Shown here: one piece after another, positions 26,003-34,901 of the stretch
Position numbering within the stretch: position 1 is the first letter of the stretch
How the letters are laid out: every line of letters starts with the position of its first letter
DNA from: Gemmatimonadota bacterium
GTDB taxonomy: Bacteria > Gemmatimonadota > Gemmatimonadetes > Longimicrobiales > Gaopeijiaceae
Assembly: GCA_028874985.1 (NCBI GenBank)
Contig: JAPPGI010000194.1
Span: 1 to 51,433, forward strand
Direction: 5' to 3'
DNA: 51,433 bases
Position numbers and translations under genes: made by a program
The notes under the pieces: model-generated
Database searches by the model: none
What the model was told of the DNA's origin: nothing
What the model saw: the letters and a program-made list of their open reading frames with translations, nothing else

Positions 26003-27163
26003 TTACAAGACCACCTCATCCCCCCACAACCGCTCCAGAAACCGCTCCCACGGCAGGATCCGGATCCCGTCCGCCGTGCGCCGGACCGCGCTCCCGTTGC
26101 AGACCACGATCGCCTGTCCCGGGCCGTTCTCGTCCATGAACGCCCTCAGTCCCCGCAACTCCCGCGACCCCGGGTTCGCACCACCCTTCACCTCGATCGC
26201 GACGCCCCCCTCCCGGCCCAGCACGAAGTCGCATTCCAGCCCGGATTTCGTCCGCCAGAACCGTACCGGAAAGTCGTGCTCGCGATAGGACCGATAGGCG
26301 AGGATCTCCATCAACACGAAGTGCTCCAGCGCCCGCCCGAAATTTGGACCGGCGGCGCGCTCGATCCGTCGGCCCGTCAGATGCCCAGCGACTCCCACGT
26401 CGAACAGGTAGAACTTCGGCGCCTTCGTGATCACCGCGCGCGAACGGCGTCGGCCGAACGGCTCGACCATCACGCCGAGCAGGGTGTCCACGAGGATCTG
26501 GAAGTACTCCTTGACCGTCTTGGAACTCACGCCGCAGTCCCGGGCGACGTTGCTGTAGTTGACCAGCTCGCCGTGACTGAACGCGAGCGCCTCGAAGAAC
26601 CGCGCGAAGGCGGGCGCGTTGCGCGTCAGACCCTCCTCGAAGACCTCCTCCCTGAGGTAGTCGTCGACGTATCCCGCGAGCGTCCGCCTGGGTGACGCGG
26701 ACTCGTGGTGTGACGGAATCAGTCCGTTGTTCAGCGCCCTGAGCAGGTCGAAGCCGGGGACCTCGGGCCACGTCAACGGGTGAAGGTTGAAGCGCCAGGC
26801 CCGGCCGCCCAGCAGGTTCGCGCGGCCGCGCTTCAGCTTCCTGGCGCTGGAGCCGCACAGCACGAAGCCGAGGCCGTCGTCCTCGATCAGGCGGTGAACC
26901 TCGTCGAGGACCGCCGGGACCTTCTGCACCTCGTCGATGAGAATGGGCCGCTTTCGCTGTGCGGGGGCCAACGCACGGACGCGCTCCGACAGGGTCCACG
27001 GGGCGCGGGTGAAATCGAGCATCAACCGCGTGTCGAGAAGGTCGAACCGCGCCGAAAGCGGAAACCGCCGCCTGAGCAGCGTCGACTTGCCGGTCTTGCG
27101 CGGACCCCAGAGGAATGCGGACTGGCCGGGCGGCAGCTCGATGTTGAGTGTACGGGAGTACAT
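26003..27163 (-). CDS. AAA ATPase with DUF4143 C-terminal domain
   Basis: COG1373-type ATPase of 386 residues. Walker A FLWGPRKTGKSTLLRR lies near residue 20 and Walker B RPILIDEVQKVP near 75. The arginine-rich LCGSSARKLKRGRANLLGGR follows, and the C-terminal DUF4143 domain is nuclease-like (GLECDFVLGREGGVAIEVKGG keeps the D-ExK pattern of the PD-(D/E)XK fold). The cellular role of these proteins is not established. A fragment of a close paralogue lies at 24850-25047, and a distinct member at 29917-31179. Confidence 0.88.
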   Translation of the reverse strand: MYSRTLNIELPPGQSAFLWGPRKTGKSTLLRRRFPLSARFDLLDTRLMLDFTRAPWTLSERVRALAPAQRKRPILIDEVQKVPAVLDEVHRLIEDDGLGFVLCGSSARKLKRGRANLLGGRAWRFNLHPLTWPEVPGFDLLRALNNGLIPSHHESASPRRTLAGYVDDYLREEVFEEGLTRNAPAFARFFEALAFSHGELVNYSNVARDCGVSSKTVKEYFQILVDTLLGVMVEPFGRRRSRAVITKAPKFYLFDVGVAGHLTGRRIERAAGPNFGRALEHFVLMEILAYRSYREHDFPVRFWRTKSGLECDFVLGREGGVAIEVKGGANPGSRELRGLRAFMDENGPGQAIVVCNGSAVRRTADGIRILPWERFLERLWGDEVVL

Positions 27164-27300
27164 TTTCGACTTTTTCGCAGGCGACTGTCAAAATAGCTGA
27201 ACTAATTTGAAGTGCGCTACGATTGAGTCAAGGTCTCCAAGCCACCGCTGGGGGGGGGCCAGGGAAGAACAGCGGGAGCACTCACCGCCACTCGCCGATG

Positions 27301-27808
27301 TCATACCAGTCGACCGCGCGCGACCCTTCGATGCGATTCGCCGACCCTGACGCTGCCGACAAACGCGGCCTCCGCGGGATCGTACATATCCAGATACGAG
27401 AACTCGTCCCGGTCACGCTGGGTGGCGATCCATCCCGCTCGTTCGGCAGCTCACCCGTGTAGGTAGGTGCCTGAAACACGGCTACGTCGAAAGCTGTGGA
27501 GAACCGCCCAATCGAGTTTACCACCGAGACCGCGCCTGGAAGCACGACTTCGGTCACCAGGACCCCTGTCGGCTCGAATACGGGCCGCTTCGGTTCACGC
27601 AGTGAACCCGCATCTCATAGGAGTCGACCACGCAGGCCGTGGTTCCGTCGGACATGAGCGCAACGTGGGTATTGATGCTCAGGGGAACCTGCGCCGTTCC
27701 GATCCGCTCCGGGATCAGAGTCTGGGCGGACATTCCATCGAACGCGCCGTGAGCGAGCGTGTGGACCACGAACAGGGTGGTGGCAAACCCGATCCTGAGT
27801 TCCTTCAT
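27301..27808 (-). pseudogene. Short, twice-frameshifted secreted propeller-type protein
   Basis: It starts one base after the pterin dehydratase stop with a signal peptide (MKELRIGFATTLFVVHTLAHG). The frame breaks near 27580 and again near 27430. The three pieces read in order: VALMSDGTTACVVDSYEMRV; GRFSTAFDVAVFQAPTYTGEL; RDEFSYLDMYDPAEAAFVG, with a TGA at 27301. The pattern resembles the end of secreted beta-propeller proteins common in this lineage. It is too short for a full propeller, so truncation as well as frameshifting is likely. Confidence 0.5.
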
Positions 27809-27809
27809 C

Positions 27810-28154
27810 TCACTCTCCCCCGAATGCCGCGTCCGTCTTGGCCGCCATCACGAAATCGTTGACATGCAGATTCCGGATCTTGTGCGTCCACCACGTCACC
27901 GTCACCCGCCCCCACTCCGTCAGCAGCGCGGGATGATGCCCATCCTCCTCGGCGATCTCGCCCACCCGGTTCGTAAACTCCATCGCCTCGGCGAAGTTCC
28001 CGAACCGGAACACCCTCTCCAGCGTCGGAATCCCCTCCCGGTCCACGATCTCCCACTCCGGGATCTGCCCGCTGAACTCCGCAATCTGCGCCTCTGTGGC
28101 CGGCGGCGCCCCCGCGCGGCACGCCACACATTTCTGCCCGACGAGCTCGATCAT
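27810..28154 (-). CDS. Pterin-4a-carbinolamine dehydratase
   Basis: PCD/PhhB family, 114 residues, which dehydrates 4a-hydroxytetrahydrobiopterin to the quinonoid dihydropterin. Conserved features are [40 protein letters not shown] and [14 protein letters not shown]. The N-terminal [19 protein letters not shown] is typical of bacterial members. The ATG at 28154 overlaps the stop of the upstream membrane protein gene (ATGA). No phenylalanine hydroxylase gene is nearby, so an alternative pterin-related role is possible. Confidence 0.93.
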   Translation of the reverse strand: MIELVGQKCVACRAGAPPATEAQIAEFSGQIPEWEIVDREGIPTLERVFRFGNFAEAMEFTNRVGEIAEEDGHHPALLTEWGRVTVTWWTHKIRNLHVNDFVMAAKTDAAFGGE

Positions 28155-28711
28155 GGCCACAGCCACCCGAAGGCGCCTCCGGTCAGAAGTGCGTAGATCA
28201 GCCCGTCCAGCATGCTGCGCAGCGTCGCGGGCCACCCCTGCGACATCCAGATCGCGTCCTGCGCGTGCGCCAGCGCGTATCCCATGAAGGCGGTGGTCGA
28301 CGCGACCTTGAAGACCGCCATGTAGTCGGCGCCGGGTCCGAGCGCCAGCCCGGTGACGTAGCCCGCGAACAGGCCCACGACGACGCAGTAGACGAACCAC
28401 TGGACGAACTGCTTGCCCATGTCCGACGGATCCCCCGCGCGCAACACGGTCATGAATGCGCAGGGACCGCGTTTGGCCCTGGCCTGGAACTCCTCGCTCC
28501 GCATGACCTCGCGGCTCTCCGGGCGGGGGAACAGGTAGTTGCCCGGCGCGAGGTCGAAACCGCGCAGCGCGTCCATCAGGCCGTCCTCGTCGGGGACCCC
28601 GCGGAAATCGTTCTTGTGCCAGTTGAGGAACATGTGGATGACCGAACTCACGACGAAGACGAGCAGGGCCGACAGCAGGATGGGTGCCCACAGGCTGAGG
28701 GCGGAGACCAT
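28151..28711 (-). CDS. Hypothetical membrane protein, about 186 residues
   Basis: Unrecognised family. An N-terminal helix ([20 protein letters not shown]) is followed by a soluble segment ([20 protein letters not shown], then [10 protein letters not shown]) and three more hydrophobic helices ([52 protein letters not shown]). The ATG at 28711 has GGAGG 8 bp upstream. It overlaps the pterin dehydratase gene by four bases, which points to cotranscription. Confidence 0.75.
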   Translation of the reverse strand: MVSALSLWAPILLSALLVFVVSSVIHMFLNWHKNDFRGVPDEDGLMDALRGFDLAPGNYLFPRPESREVMRSEEFQARAKRGPCAFMTVLRAGDPSDMGKQFVQWFVYCVVVGLFAGYVTGLALGPGADYMAVFKVASTTAFMGYALAHAQDAIWMSQGWPATLRSMLDGLIYALLTGGAFGWLWP

Positions 28712-28794
28712 GGCGGATCCTCCGGGTTGGGGGTGACTTGCTGGAACGCGGTCAAGGATAAGGCGCGGCCGGGGCGGTGACCAATCGATCGCAC

Positions 28795-29655
28795 CTACCA
28801 GTTCGGCTTCTCCAGCCCCTCGATCACGTCGGCGTACACATGCTGTAGTCCGTCCCCTATGACCAGCGGCATCACCGTGAAGTGGTCGCGGTCGGTGTAG
28901 AGCCGGGTGAGCAGGTCCAGGCCCGGGTAGCCGCGCAACCTCAGGTTTTCCGCCAGCAGCGTCGTCCGGCTCACCAGCCGCTGGGCGGAGAGAGCGGTGT
29001 GGTTGAGTTCGCCGTCCGCCATTCCGATGAAGACCCTGGCCACCAGGTCGTCGTGGTCCTTCGCGTACTCGGCCTCGAGGTCGATCGTGAGGCCGTTGGT
29101 GCCGCTGCCTATGATGAAGCGGCCGAACGCTCCCGGGCGGGCCAGCAGCGCGTAGCTCGCGAATCCGCCGCCCGCGGAGTGGCCCCAGAGTGCGTGGTCG
29201 TCGGCCATGCGGTATTTCCCGCCCAGCGAGAGCCGCAACTGGTCCACCAGGAAGTCGAGGAACAGGTCGCCCTTCATGAACGGGAGCGCCATGTCGAAGT
29301 CGAATCCCATCCCCTTCATGTGATCGCGCGCCAGGCCCGGATCCGACCAGACGCTGCCCGGCGGGAACAGGTCGAAGGTGCGGTTGGCGAACCCCAGCAT
29401 GCCCGTCTCGCTCCCGTGCCCGACCCCGACCACGATGATCTCCGGAATGCGCTTGCCCACCGTGTAGAGGTTGACGATACCGGACGTGACGGCGAACGCC
29501 ATCGCTCCGTCCATCGACCAGAGCACCGGGTAGCTCCGCTCGGGCGACACGTGGTAGGACGGGGGCAGGGCGACCAGGATCTCGTGGTCATGGTCGTACC
29601 CTTCGGCCCGCGCTCGGGCGGGCTCCTCCCATGACATGGCGTAGGGGATGGTCAT
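28795..29655 (-). CDS. Alpha/beta hydrolase, esterase D/enterochelin-esterase type
   Basis: Hydrolase of 286 residues. The nucleophile elbow is ALWGHSAGGGFASYALL near residue 135. An early strand set (EILVALPPSYHVSPERSYPVLWSMDG) marks the putative-esterase (PF00756) class. The late acidic and histidine positions are probably in RVFIGMADGELN and TDRDHFTVMP. No signal peptide is seen, so it is probably cytoplasmic. Substrate unknown (S-formylglutathione-, siderophore- and carbohydrate-esterase relatives all exist). Confidence 0.85.
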   Translation of the reverse strand: MTIPYAMSWEEPARARAEGYDHDHEILVALPPSYHVSPERSYPVLWSMDGAMAFAVTSGIVNLYTVGKRIPEIIVVGVGHGSETGMLGFANRTFDLFPPGSVWSDPGLARDHMKGMGFDFDMALPFMKGDLFLDFLVDQLRLSLGGKYRMADDHALWGHSAGGGFASYALLARPGAFGRFIIGSGTNGLTIDLEAEYAKDHDDLVARVFIGMADGELNHTALSAQRLVSRTTLLAENLRLRGYPGLDLLTRLYTDRDHFTVMPLVIGDGLQHVYADVIEGLEKPNW

Positions 29656-29895
29656 TCGCGGGTGTGACTCGGGGGACTTGCGGGCGCCACTTCATCTTGC
29701 CGTCCCGGGATGGGATCGCAAGTGTGGGGCGTCCGCCATTGGGCGTGGACTGGCCGCGCGCCCGGTCCGAGAGCTGGTCCGGGTCCAGCCGGCTCCAGAG
29801 CCGGATGCGGGTATCGAGGAGAAGATTCGCCGACTGTCAACGTCGCCGGCGTGGGAGTCCGGGCAGGTTACGCCGTAGTCTTTTCATTCGTGTTA

Positions 29896-29912
29896 TGAAT
29901 GATTATCATTCA
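29896..29912 (+). promoter_or_regulatory. Perfect 17-bp palindrome before the ATPase gene
   Basis: TGAATGAT-T-ATCATTCA is a perfect inverted repeat ending 4 bp before the ATG at 29917, in a locally AT-rich island. The position suits an operator or a translational block. It faintly resembles a Fur-type box, but the context gives no iron link, so the binding protein is unknown. Confidence 0.5.
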
Positions 29913-29916
29913 CACT

Positions 29917-31179
29917 ATGAATTATCCAGTTCTCCCGCGAGTGGTCTCCCACCGCCTCGACGCGATGTTGCGCGTCATGCCCGCCGTTGTCGTTTGTGGA
30001 GCCCGCCAGACCGGCAAGACCACGCTCGCGCGTGCCTTTGGAGGGCGCAATACCGGCGACGGCCCAACGTCCATCCCAGCCGCCTCCAGCGGGCAATACC
30101 TGTCGCTCGACGACTTCGACGTACTCGATCTCGCCCGCCGCGACCCCGACGCCCTCGTCCGCGGCACCCGTCCGGTCACCCTGGACGAAGTTCAGCGCGA
30201 GCCGAATCTCCTGGGCGCGGTCAAGCGCGAGATCGACAGGGATCGACGACCGGGACGCTTTCTCATGACAGGCTCAGCCAACCTGCTTCTGATGCGCAGG
30301 GTCTCGGAGTCGCTGGCTGGCCGTGCGGGCTATCTGACGCTCTGGCCGATGACGAGGCGCGAGCAGCTGGGTCTCGGCCAACCCGGGATTTGGGAGAAGT
30401 TGTTGGAGGTCCCCGACAGTGCCTGGCTGGATGTCGTCGCTGCACAGGCCGGAAGGCGGGAGGATTGGCGGCAGTTGGCTCTCCGGGGAGGATTCCCGTT
30501 CCCCGCAGTTCATCTCGGCACCTCCACGGAGCGCGCCATCTGGTTCGACGGATACGCGCAAACCTATCTCGAGCGAGACTTGCAGGCGCTCTCCTCGATC
30601 GCCGCCCTTCCCGATTTTCGCCGGCTGATGCGGGCCGCATGCCTGCGCCTCGGATCACTCGTCAACCAAAGCGACCTCGGACGTGACATCGGACTGCCGC
30701 AACCTACGGCGCACCGCTATCTGAACCTGCTCGAGACATCCTATCTGCTCGTCAGGATTCCAGCCTATTCGGTCAACCGAACCAAGCGGCTGATCAAGTC
30801 GCCGAAGCTGTACTGGGGCGACACGGGTCTTGCCATGCACCTCTCGCAGGAGGAAGAGCCACGCGGCGCCCACCTGGAAAACCTGGTCCTGCAGGATCTG
30901 CTGGCGTGGCGCGACTCGCGGCCCTCCCGGGTCGAGGTTCTGCACTGGCGAACGACCACGAACGAGGAGGTGGACTTCGTGCTTGAAGCGGAGGGAGCGT
31001 TGCTGCCGATCGAGGTGAAGGCCACCCGCCGGCCCAGGCTTCGAGACGCGGCGCACCTGCGCACCTTCCGAAAGGAGTACGGTCGTGCCGCCCGCGCGGG
31101 CTTGCTCCTGCACGACGGAGACGCCCCGGGGTGGATCACTCCCGAGGTTCTTGGGGCCCCCTGGTGGATGGTGGTCTGA
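29917..31179 (+). CDS. AAA ATPase with DUF4143 C-terminal domain (second, divergent type)
   Basis: COG1373-like protein of 420 residues. Walker A VVCGARQTGKTTLARAF lies near residue 30 and Walker B TLDEVQREPNLL near 90. GSANLLLMRRVSESLAGRAG follows, then a winged-helix segment and a DUF4143 domain with a PD-(D/E)XK-like core (EEVDFVLEAEGALLPIEVKAT). The ATG at 29917 is favoured over one at 29899 because the latter begins inside a palindrome. No clear Shine-Dalgarno sequence. Its sequence is far from the ATPase at 26003-27163, so it is not a recent duplicate. Confidence 0.88.
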   Translation: MNYPVLPRVVSHRLDAMLRVMPAVVVCGARQTGKTTLARAFGGRNTGDGPTSIPAASSGQYLSLDDFDVLDLARRDPDALVRGTRPVTLDEVQREPNLLGAVKREIDRDRRPGRFLMTGSANLLLMRRVSESLAGRAGYLTLWPMTRREQLGLGQPGIWEKLLEVPDSAWLDVVAAQAGRREDWRQLALRGGFPFPAVHLGTSTERAIWFDGYAQTYLERDLQALSSIAALPDFRRLMRAACLRLGSLVNQSDLGRDIGLPQPTAHRYLNLLETSYLLVRIPAYSVNRTKRLIKSPKLYWGDTGLAMHLSQEEEPRGAHLENLVLQDLLAWRDSRPSRVEVLHWRTTTNEEVDFVLEAEGALLPIEVKATRRPRLRDAAHLRTFRKEYGRAARAGLLLHDGDAPGWITPEVLGAPWWMVV

Positions 31180-31226
31180 GAGGAGCTCCGTTCGTCCGCG
31201 CCGTGGCCGGCCGACATCCCGCCCGG

Positions 31227-32441
31227 CTATTCCACCGGAGCGACCCTCGCGCGCACCACGTAGGGTACCCCCAGTTCGTCGAACACCACCGTCCAGTAGC
31301 GGTCGCCCCGGACCGCCGGGCTCAGCCAGAATACGGATTCCAGCGGTGCGGAGGCGGTGCTGCCCAGAAAGACTCCGTCGGGCGACAGAACATCGTAGGC
31401 GACACCGCCGCCCGGTGACGAGGTTCGCACCCAGAGGTTCCCCTCCACCGAGGTGAACAGGCCCCGCACCGCGGGTTTCACATCCGGGATCTTGGACCAG
31501 TCCGCCTCGGTCTCGTCGCCCTCCGCCTGAAGTGACGCACGCACCTCCGCGATCACGGAATCACGCTCGGCCCCGGTGACGGGCAGGAGGGGGCGCCGGG
31601 TCTCCACGACCAGCAGCGTGTCGCCCCCGGGCATCCACCTGTGGACGAGGTGGGAGGGGTCCCCGAACGGAGTCGACCAGACCGCTCCGGACGGGTCGAA
31701 CGTGGTCGCCCCACGGGGATAGAACGGCACCCCGATCGCGCCCCAGCCGTCGTCCGACTCCCAGAGGTAGACGCTCGGGTCTTCGTCTCCGGCGACTTCG
31801 GCCCTGGGCGGGAGAGCGAGCGCGGGCAGCTCGGTCATAGTGGAGTCGAAGACGCGCACTGTGCTCATCGAGTGCTTGAGGATCCGTCCGTCCGCGGTCA
31901 TGGCGCCGGTCCATACCCAGCCCCGCACCCAGCTAGTGAACGGGAACGACTCGACGAAGCCGTCTTCGCGATCGAACACCGACATCCGGGCGGCGTACGA
32001 GTCCGGCACCCAGATGCGACCGGAAGGGTCGAGCATCAGTCCGTTCCCGCCGACGAACTCCCCCGGGCCCTCGCCCTGCCGGCCGTGTGTCGCCAGGTGG
32101 GATCCGTCGGCGGCGAAGACGCGGATCTCCTGAGCCTGGGATTCGAGCACGGCGAAGCCTCCGTCCTCGAATCCCACGAGACCCTTGATCTCGCCGAACG
32201 ATTCGGGCCGGCCGCCTTCCCCCGTGCCGACGCGTATCTCCTCGACCAAGGTCCAGGTGGGAGCATCCTGCGGGGGCGGCCTGTTGACGACCCGCTCCAC
32301 CCCCGAGGGAAGCGTATCCCTGACGACGGTCCAGTCACCGGCGGGGTTCGCTTCCCCGCAAGCGAAAGCCGCGATCGCGGTGGCGGCCGGGACGCTCAGG
32401 GACCTTGCCGTGCGTGTCATTCTCGAACTCATGGTGTTCAT
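31227..32441 (-). CDS. Six-bladed beta-propeller lipoprotein
   Basis: Secreted protein of 404 residues with a short lipoprotein signal (VPAATAIAAFACGEAN, lipobox AFAC). Propeller repeats include GLVGFEDGGFAVLESQAQEI, HGRQGEGPGEFVGGNGLMLD and SGRIWVPDSYAARMSVFD; the GEGPGEF block is the family hallmark. It is more divergent than the cluster at 33.6-45.4 kb and the only one with a lipobox. The ATG at 32441 is divergent from the tonB-like gene, with about 155 bp between them. Ligand unknown. Confidence 0.8.
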   Translation of the reverse strand: MNTMSSRMTRTARSLSVPAATAIAAFACGEANPAGDWTVVRDTLPSGVERVVNRPPPQDAPTWTLVEEIRVGTGEGGRPESFGEIKGLVGFEDGGFAVLESQAQEIRVFAADGSHLATHGRQGEGPGEFVGGNGLMLDPSGRIWVPDSYAARMSVFDREDGFVESFPFTSWVRGWVWTGAMTADGRILKHSMSTVRVFDSTMTELPALALPPRAEVAGDEDPSVYLWESDDGWGAIGVPFYPRGATTFDPSGAVWSTPFGDPSHLVHRWMPGGDTLLVVETRRPLLPVTGAERDSVIAEVRASLQAEGDETEADWSKIPDVKPAVRGLFTSVEGNLWVRTSSPGGGVAYDVLSPDGVFLGSTASAPLESVFWLSPAVRGDRYWTVVFDELGVPYVVRARVAPVE

Positions 32442-32597
32442 TTCGGCTCTCTCACCGGCGTCGTGAAGAAATCGCGTTCTCAGGAACATGCGAGCGATCA
32501 GAATGGTACCACGAATATCGGGAAGGTACCAGCAAGGCTGTCGGGGATCCGGTTCCTGTCGAGCCCGGCACAACGCACCGCTACCAGGGAGAGAACG

Positions 32598-33272
32598 ATG
32601 ACCTATCAGACCCGAGCCCGCCAGGCGGAGTTGAGCAGACCCGCCAACGAAGACTTCAAGCGTTCGTTCTCCTCCTGGTTCTGGGGATCGGTGATCGCGG
32701 CCACCGTGGTTCACTTCGTCGCGTTCGCGGCGTGGCCGGAAATGTCGGTGGCCGTGGCGGATACGGTGGAACCGGAGACGCGAATCGTCTCCATGCCGAA
32801 GGTCGAGGTTCCGGAGCCCCCGGCACCCATCGACCGGCCGGCCTTCCCGGTAATCTCAGAGAAAATCGGCACCGACGTCACGATACCCGAAGTCATCTTC
32901 GAAGACGACCTACAGGAGATTCTTCCACCCCCTCCCGACAACGTGGAAGAACCGTCCCCGGAAACCCCTCACTGGGTCCCCGTCGATGTCCACCCCTACA
33001 TCAAGAACAGGGATGAGATCACGCGCGCCCTGACACGCGAGTACCCGCCCCTGCTTCGGGAAGCGGGCATCGGCGGCACGACCAGGGTCTGGTTCTACGT
33101 CGACGAAACCGGCAAGGTCACCAGGACGCAGGTGCACACGCCCTCGGGACACACGCCGCTCGACGAAGCGGCACTGAGGATCGCGCCTCTGTACGAGTTC
33201 GCGCCGGCGCTGAATCGCGACAAGCCGGTCGCGGTCTGGGTCGCCCTCAACGTCACCTTCAGACCCCGGTAG
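32598..33272 (+). CDS. tonB: TonB-family energy transducer
   Basis: Protein of 224 residues. A single N-terminal membrane anchor (FWGSVIAATVVHFVAFAAW, residues 28-46) is followed by a Pro-rich periplasmic linker (PKVEVPEPPAPIDRP; EILPPPPDNVEEPSPETP) and a C-terminal TonB domain (YPPLLREAGIGGTTRVWFYV, LDEAALRIAPLYEFAPALN). It would transmit proton-motive force to outer-membrane receptors. The ATG at 32598 has GGGAG about 8 bp upstream. No exbB, exbD or receptor gene is in the window. Confidence 0.88.
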   Translation: MTYQTRARQAELSRPANEDFKRSFSSWFWGSVIAATVVHFVAFAAWPEMSVAVADTVEPETRIVSMPKVEVPEPPAPIDRPAFPVISEKIGTDVTIPEVIFEDDLQEILPPPPDNVEEPSPETPHWVPVDVHPYIKNRDEITRALTREYPPLLREAGIGGTTRVWFYVDETGKVTRTQVHTPSGHTPLDEAALRIAPLYEFAPALNRDKPVAVWVALNVTFRPR

Positions 33273-33615
33273 CAGCCTCGCCCGGCTTCGGACTCGCGCG
33301 GGAACTCCGCCGAGTCAGGATGACACCGGCATCACCCTTTCGGCGCAGTTCACAGGCTGGGACACTCGTGGCACGCCGTGAGTTCGACGAGTACGTCAGA
33401 TTCGTCAGCACCCCGGGTGATGACCTGTTTCTGTATTCTCTTCGTCCCGATGCGCTCGGCAGTCTCGATTGCATTGTCACGCCGCTGAAGCTTCGACGGC
33501 AATAGGCCTGGTGGGAAGGGCGCCGAACGGGCCAAACCGGCTGCCCGGGAAGCGCATGCCGTACGTCTCCCCGGCGATCCGACTCGAAACCCTGTCGTCA
33601 CGCGGGACGCCGCCT
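33273..33615. other. Intergenic stretch without a supported gene
   Basis: About 340 bases between the convergent tonB and propeller genes. A 61-codon frame at 33320-33505 has no family resemblance and ordinary shadow-type composition. I see no terminator hairpin with a T-run. Confidence 0.45.
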
Positions 33616-34884
33616 TCACGGACGGCGGTCCTCGGTGAACACCCTCGTCACCACAACGGTCTGCACGTCCAGTTCATCCCTGTCGACGAACGCCACCAGG
33701 CCGTCCGGCCCGAAGGCATCCGGCATCCCGGTGGCTCCCGCCCGGTAGCTACCCAGATATCGCCCCTCGGCTGCAAGCACATCGATGGGTCCGTCGCCCA
33801 GCGGCTCCTCGCCGCGCCGCAGCACCCAGATGTGGCCGTCCCAGGTGCCGGCGAGGCCGCGTATCACCGGGACTTCGGGAAAGAACTCGAGATTCGCGAT
33901 CCACTCCCGGTCTTCCCGCAGGTCCTCTCCCGGGTCCGCGGTCGCTTCCAGCTCCGTCAGGCGCCGACGCCTCTCCGCGCGCACCAGGCGGTTCGTCACC
34001 GGTTCCGGGCGGATCGACCGCCGGAGGACGCGCACGACACCGGCGCCCGCCGCGGCGATCTCGACGTCATACGTGGAGGAGTCCGAGAACGCGACGCCGC
34101 CGTCGGATAGGACTCCTCAGTGGAACCCCGGAGCGTATGCCCGCCGCAGCTCCGGAAACAGGGCGGGAAAGAGCGACATGGCCCTCCCGATGTTCGGGTT
34201 GCCCCGAGCCGCCGCCAACGCGCGCCGGCTGTCCAGCGCGGGCAGCCAACCTTCGGCGATTGTGTCGGTCCCGGCCTCCTCACCGCCGAGGACGATCCGT
34301 TCGATGGCGAGGGAGGAAGGCGCCGGGGGAAGCCCGCAACACCCGGTCACCAACAGCTCGTCGGCCAAGGTCGGCACCGCGATGATCGCCTCCGCCCCCG
34401 GCTGGGCCACGATCGTTCCGAGATTCCACGCGGCGGCGGCGAGGTCCATCGCTACGGTGCGCTCGAAGTCGCCGTTCGCATCGAATACGTGGAAGACTGC
34501 GCGATCGGAGTCCGACACGACCACCCGGCCATCCCGCATGACGGCGAGCCCGTGCGCACTCCCGAATTCGCCCGGCCCCTCACCCTTCCCACCGAACTCA
34601 CGGAGCAAATGACCGTGGGGGCCGACGACGAAGACCCGGTGGATCTGAACATCCAGGATATGGAGGTTCCCGCTGCCGTCGAACGCCACATCATGGACCC
34701 TGCCGAACTGCTCCCACGCTTCACCCGCCATGGAGCCGAGCCGGTACAGTTCCACCACTTCAACGTCCAGCCAGCGGTCCTCGGCGGGGAGTTGGATGAC
34801 CTGCTGGGCGTTCAGTCGGGCGGCCGCAAGGCAAACCGCGGCCGCCGGAACGACCCCGCGCATGACCCCACGCAACCTCCTCAT
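33616..34884 (-). pseudogene. Six-bladed beta-propeller gene split by an in-frame TGA
   Basis: The ATG at 34884 (GGAGGTGA 5 bp upstream) opens a signal peptide (GVVPAAAVCLAAARLNAQ) and the usual family start (QLPAEDRWLDVEVVELYRLG, GKGEGPGEFGSAHGLAVMRD). At 34117-34119 a TGA stands where all intact paralogues have TGG (FHWGVLPGG; here FH-stop-GVLSDG). The same frame then continues without further damage (VAFSDSSTYDVEIAAAGAG; IRGLAGTWDGHIWVLRRG; AFGPDGLVAFVDRDELDVQT) to 33616. A single G-to-A change explains it. Confidence 0.85.
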
Positions 34885-34901
34885 GCGTCTCACCTCCGGG
34901 C

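Noticed and set aside
29896-29912. Fur box upstream of the second DUF4143 ATPase
   Set aside because: Only partial likeness to the Fur consensus and no iron-related gene nearby; kept as a palindrome of unknown binder.
33320-33505. 61-codon frame between tonB and the propeller array
   Set aside because: No homology, no RBS and no neighbouring operon context; kept only as an intergenic note.
34117-34119. Selenocysteine or recoded UGA in the propeller gene
   Set aside because: The aligned residue is Trp, not Cys, in a structural motif, and no SECIS-like structure was noticed; a nonsense change is simpler.
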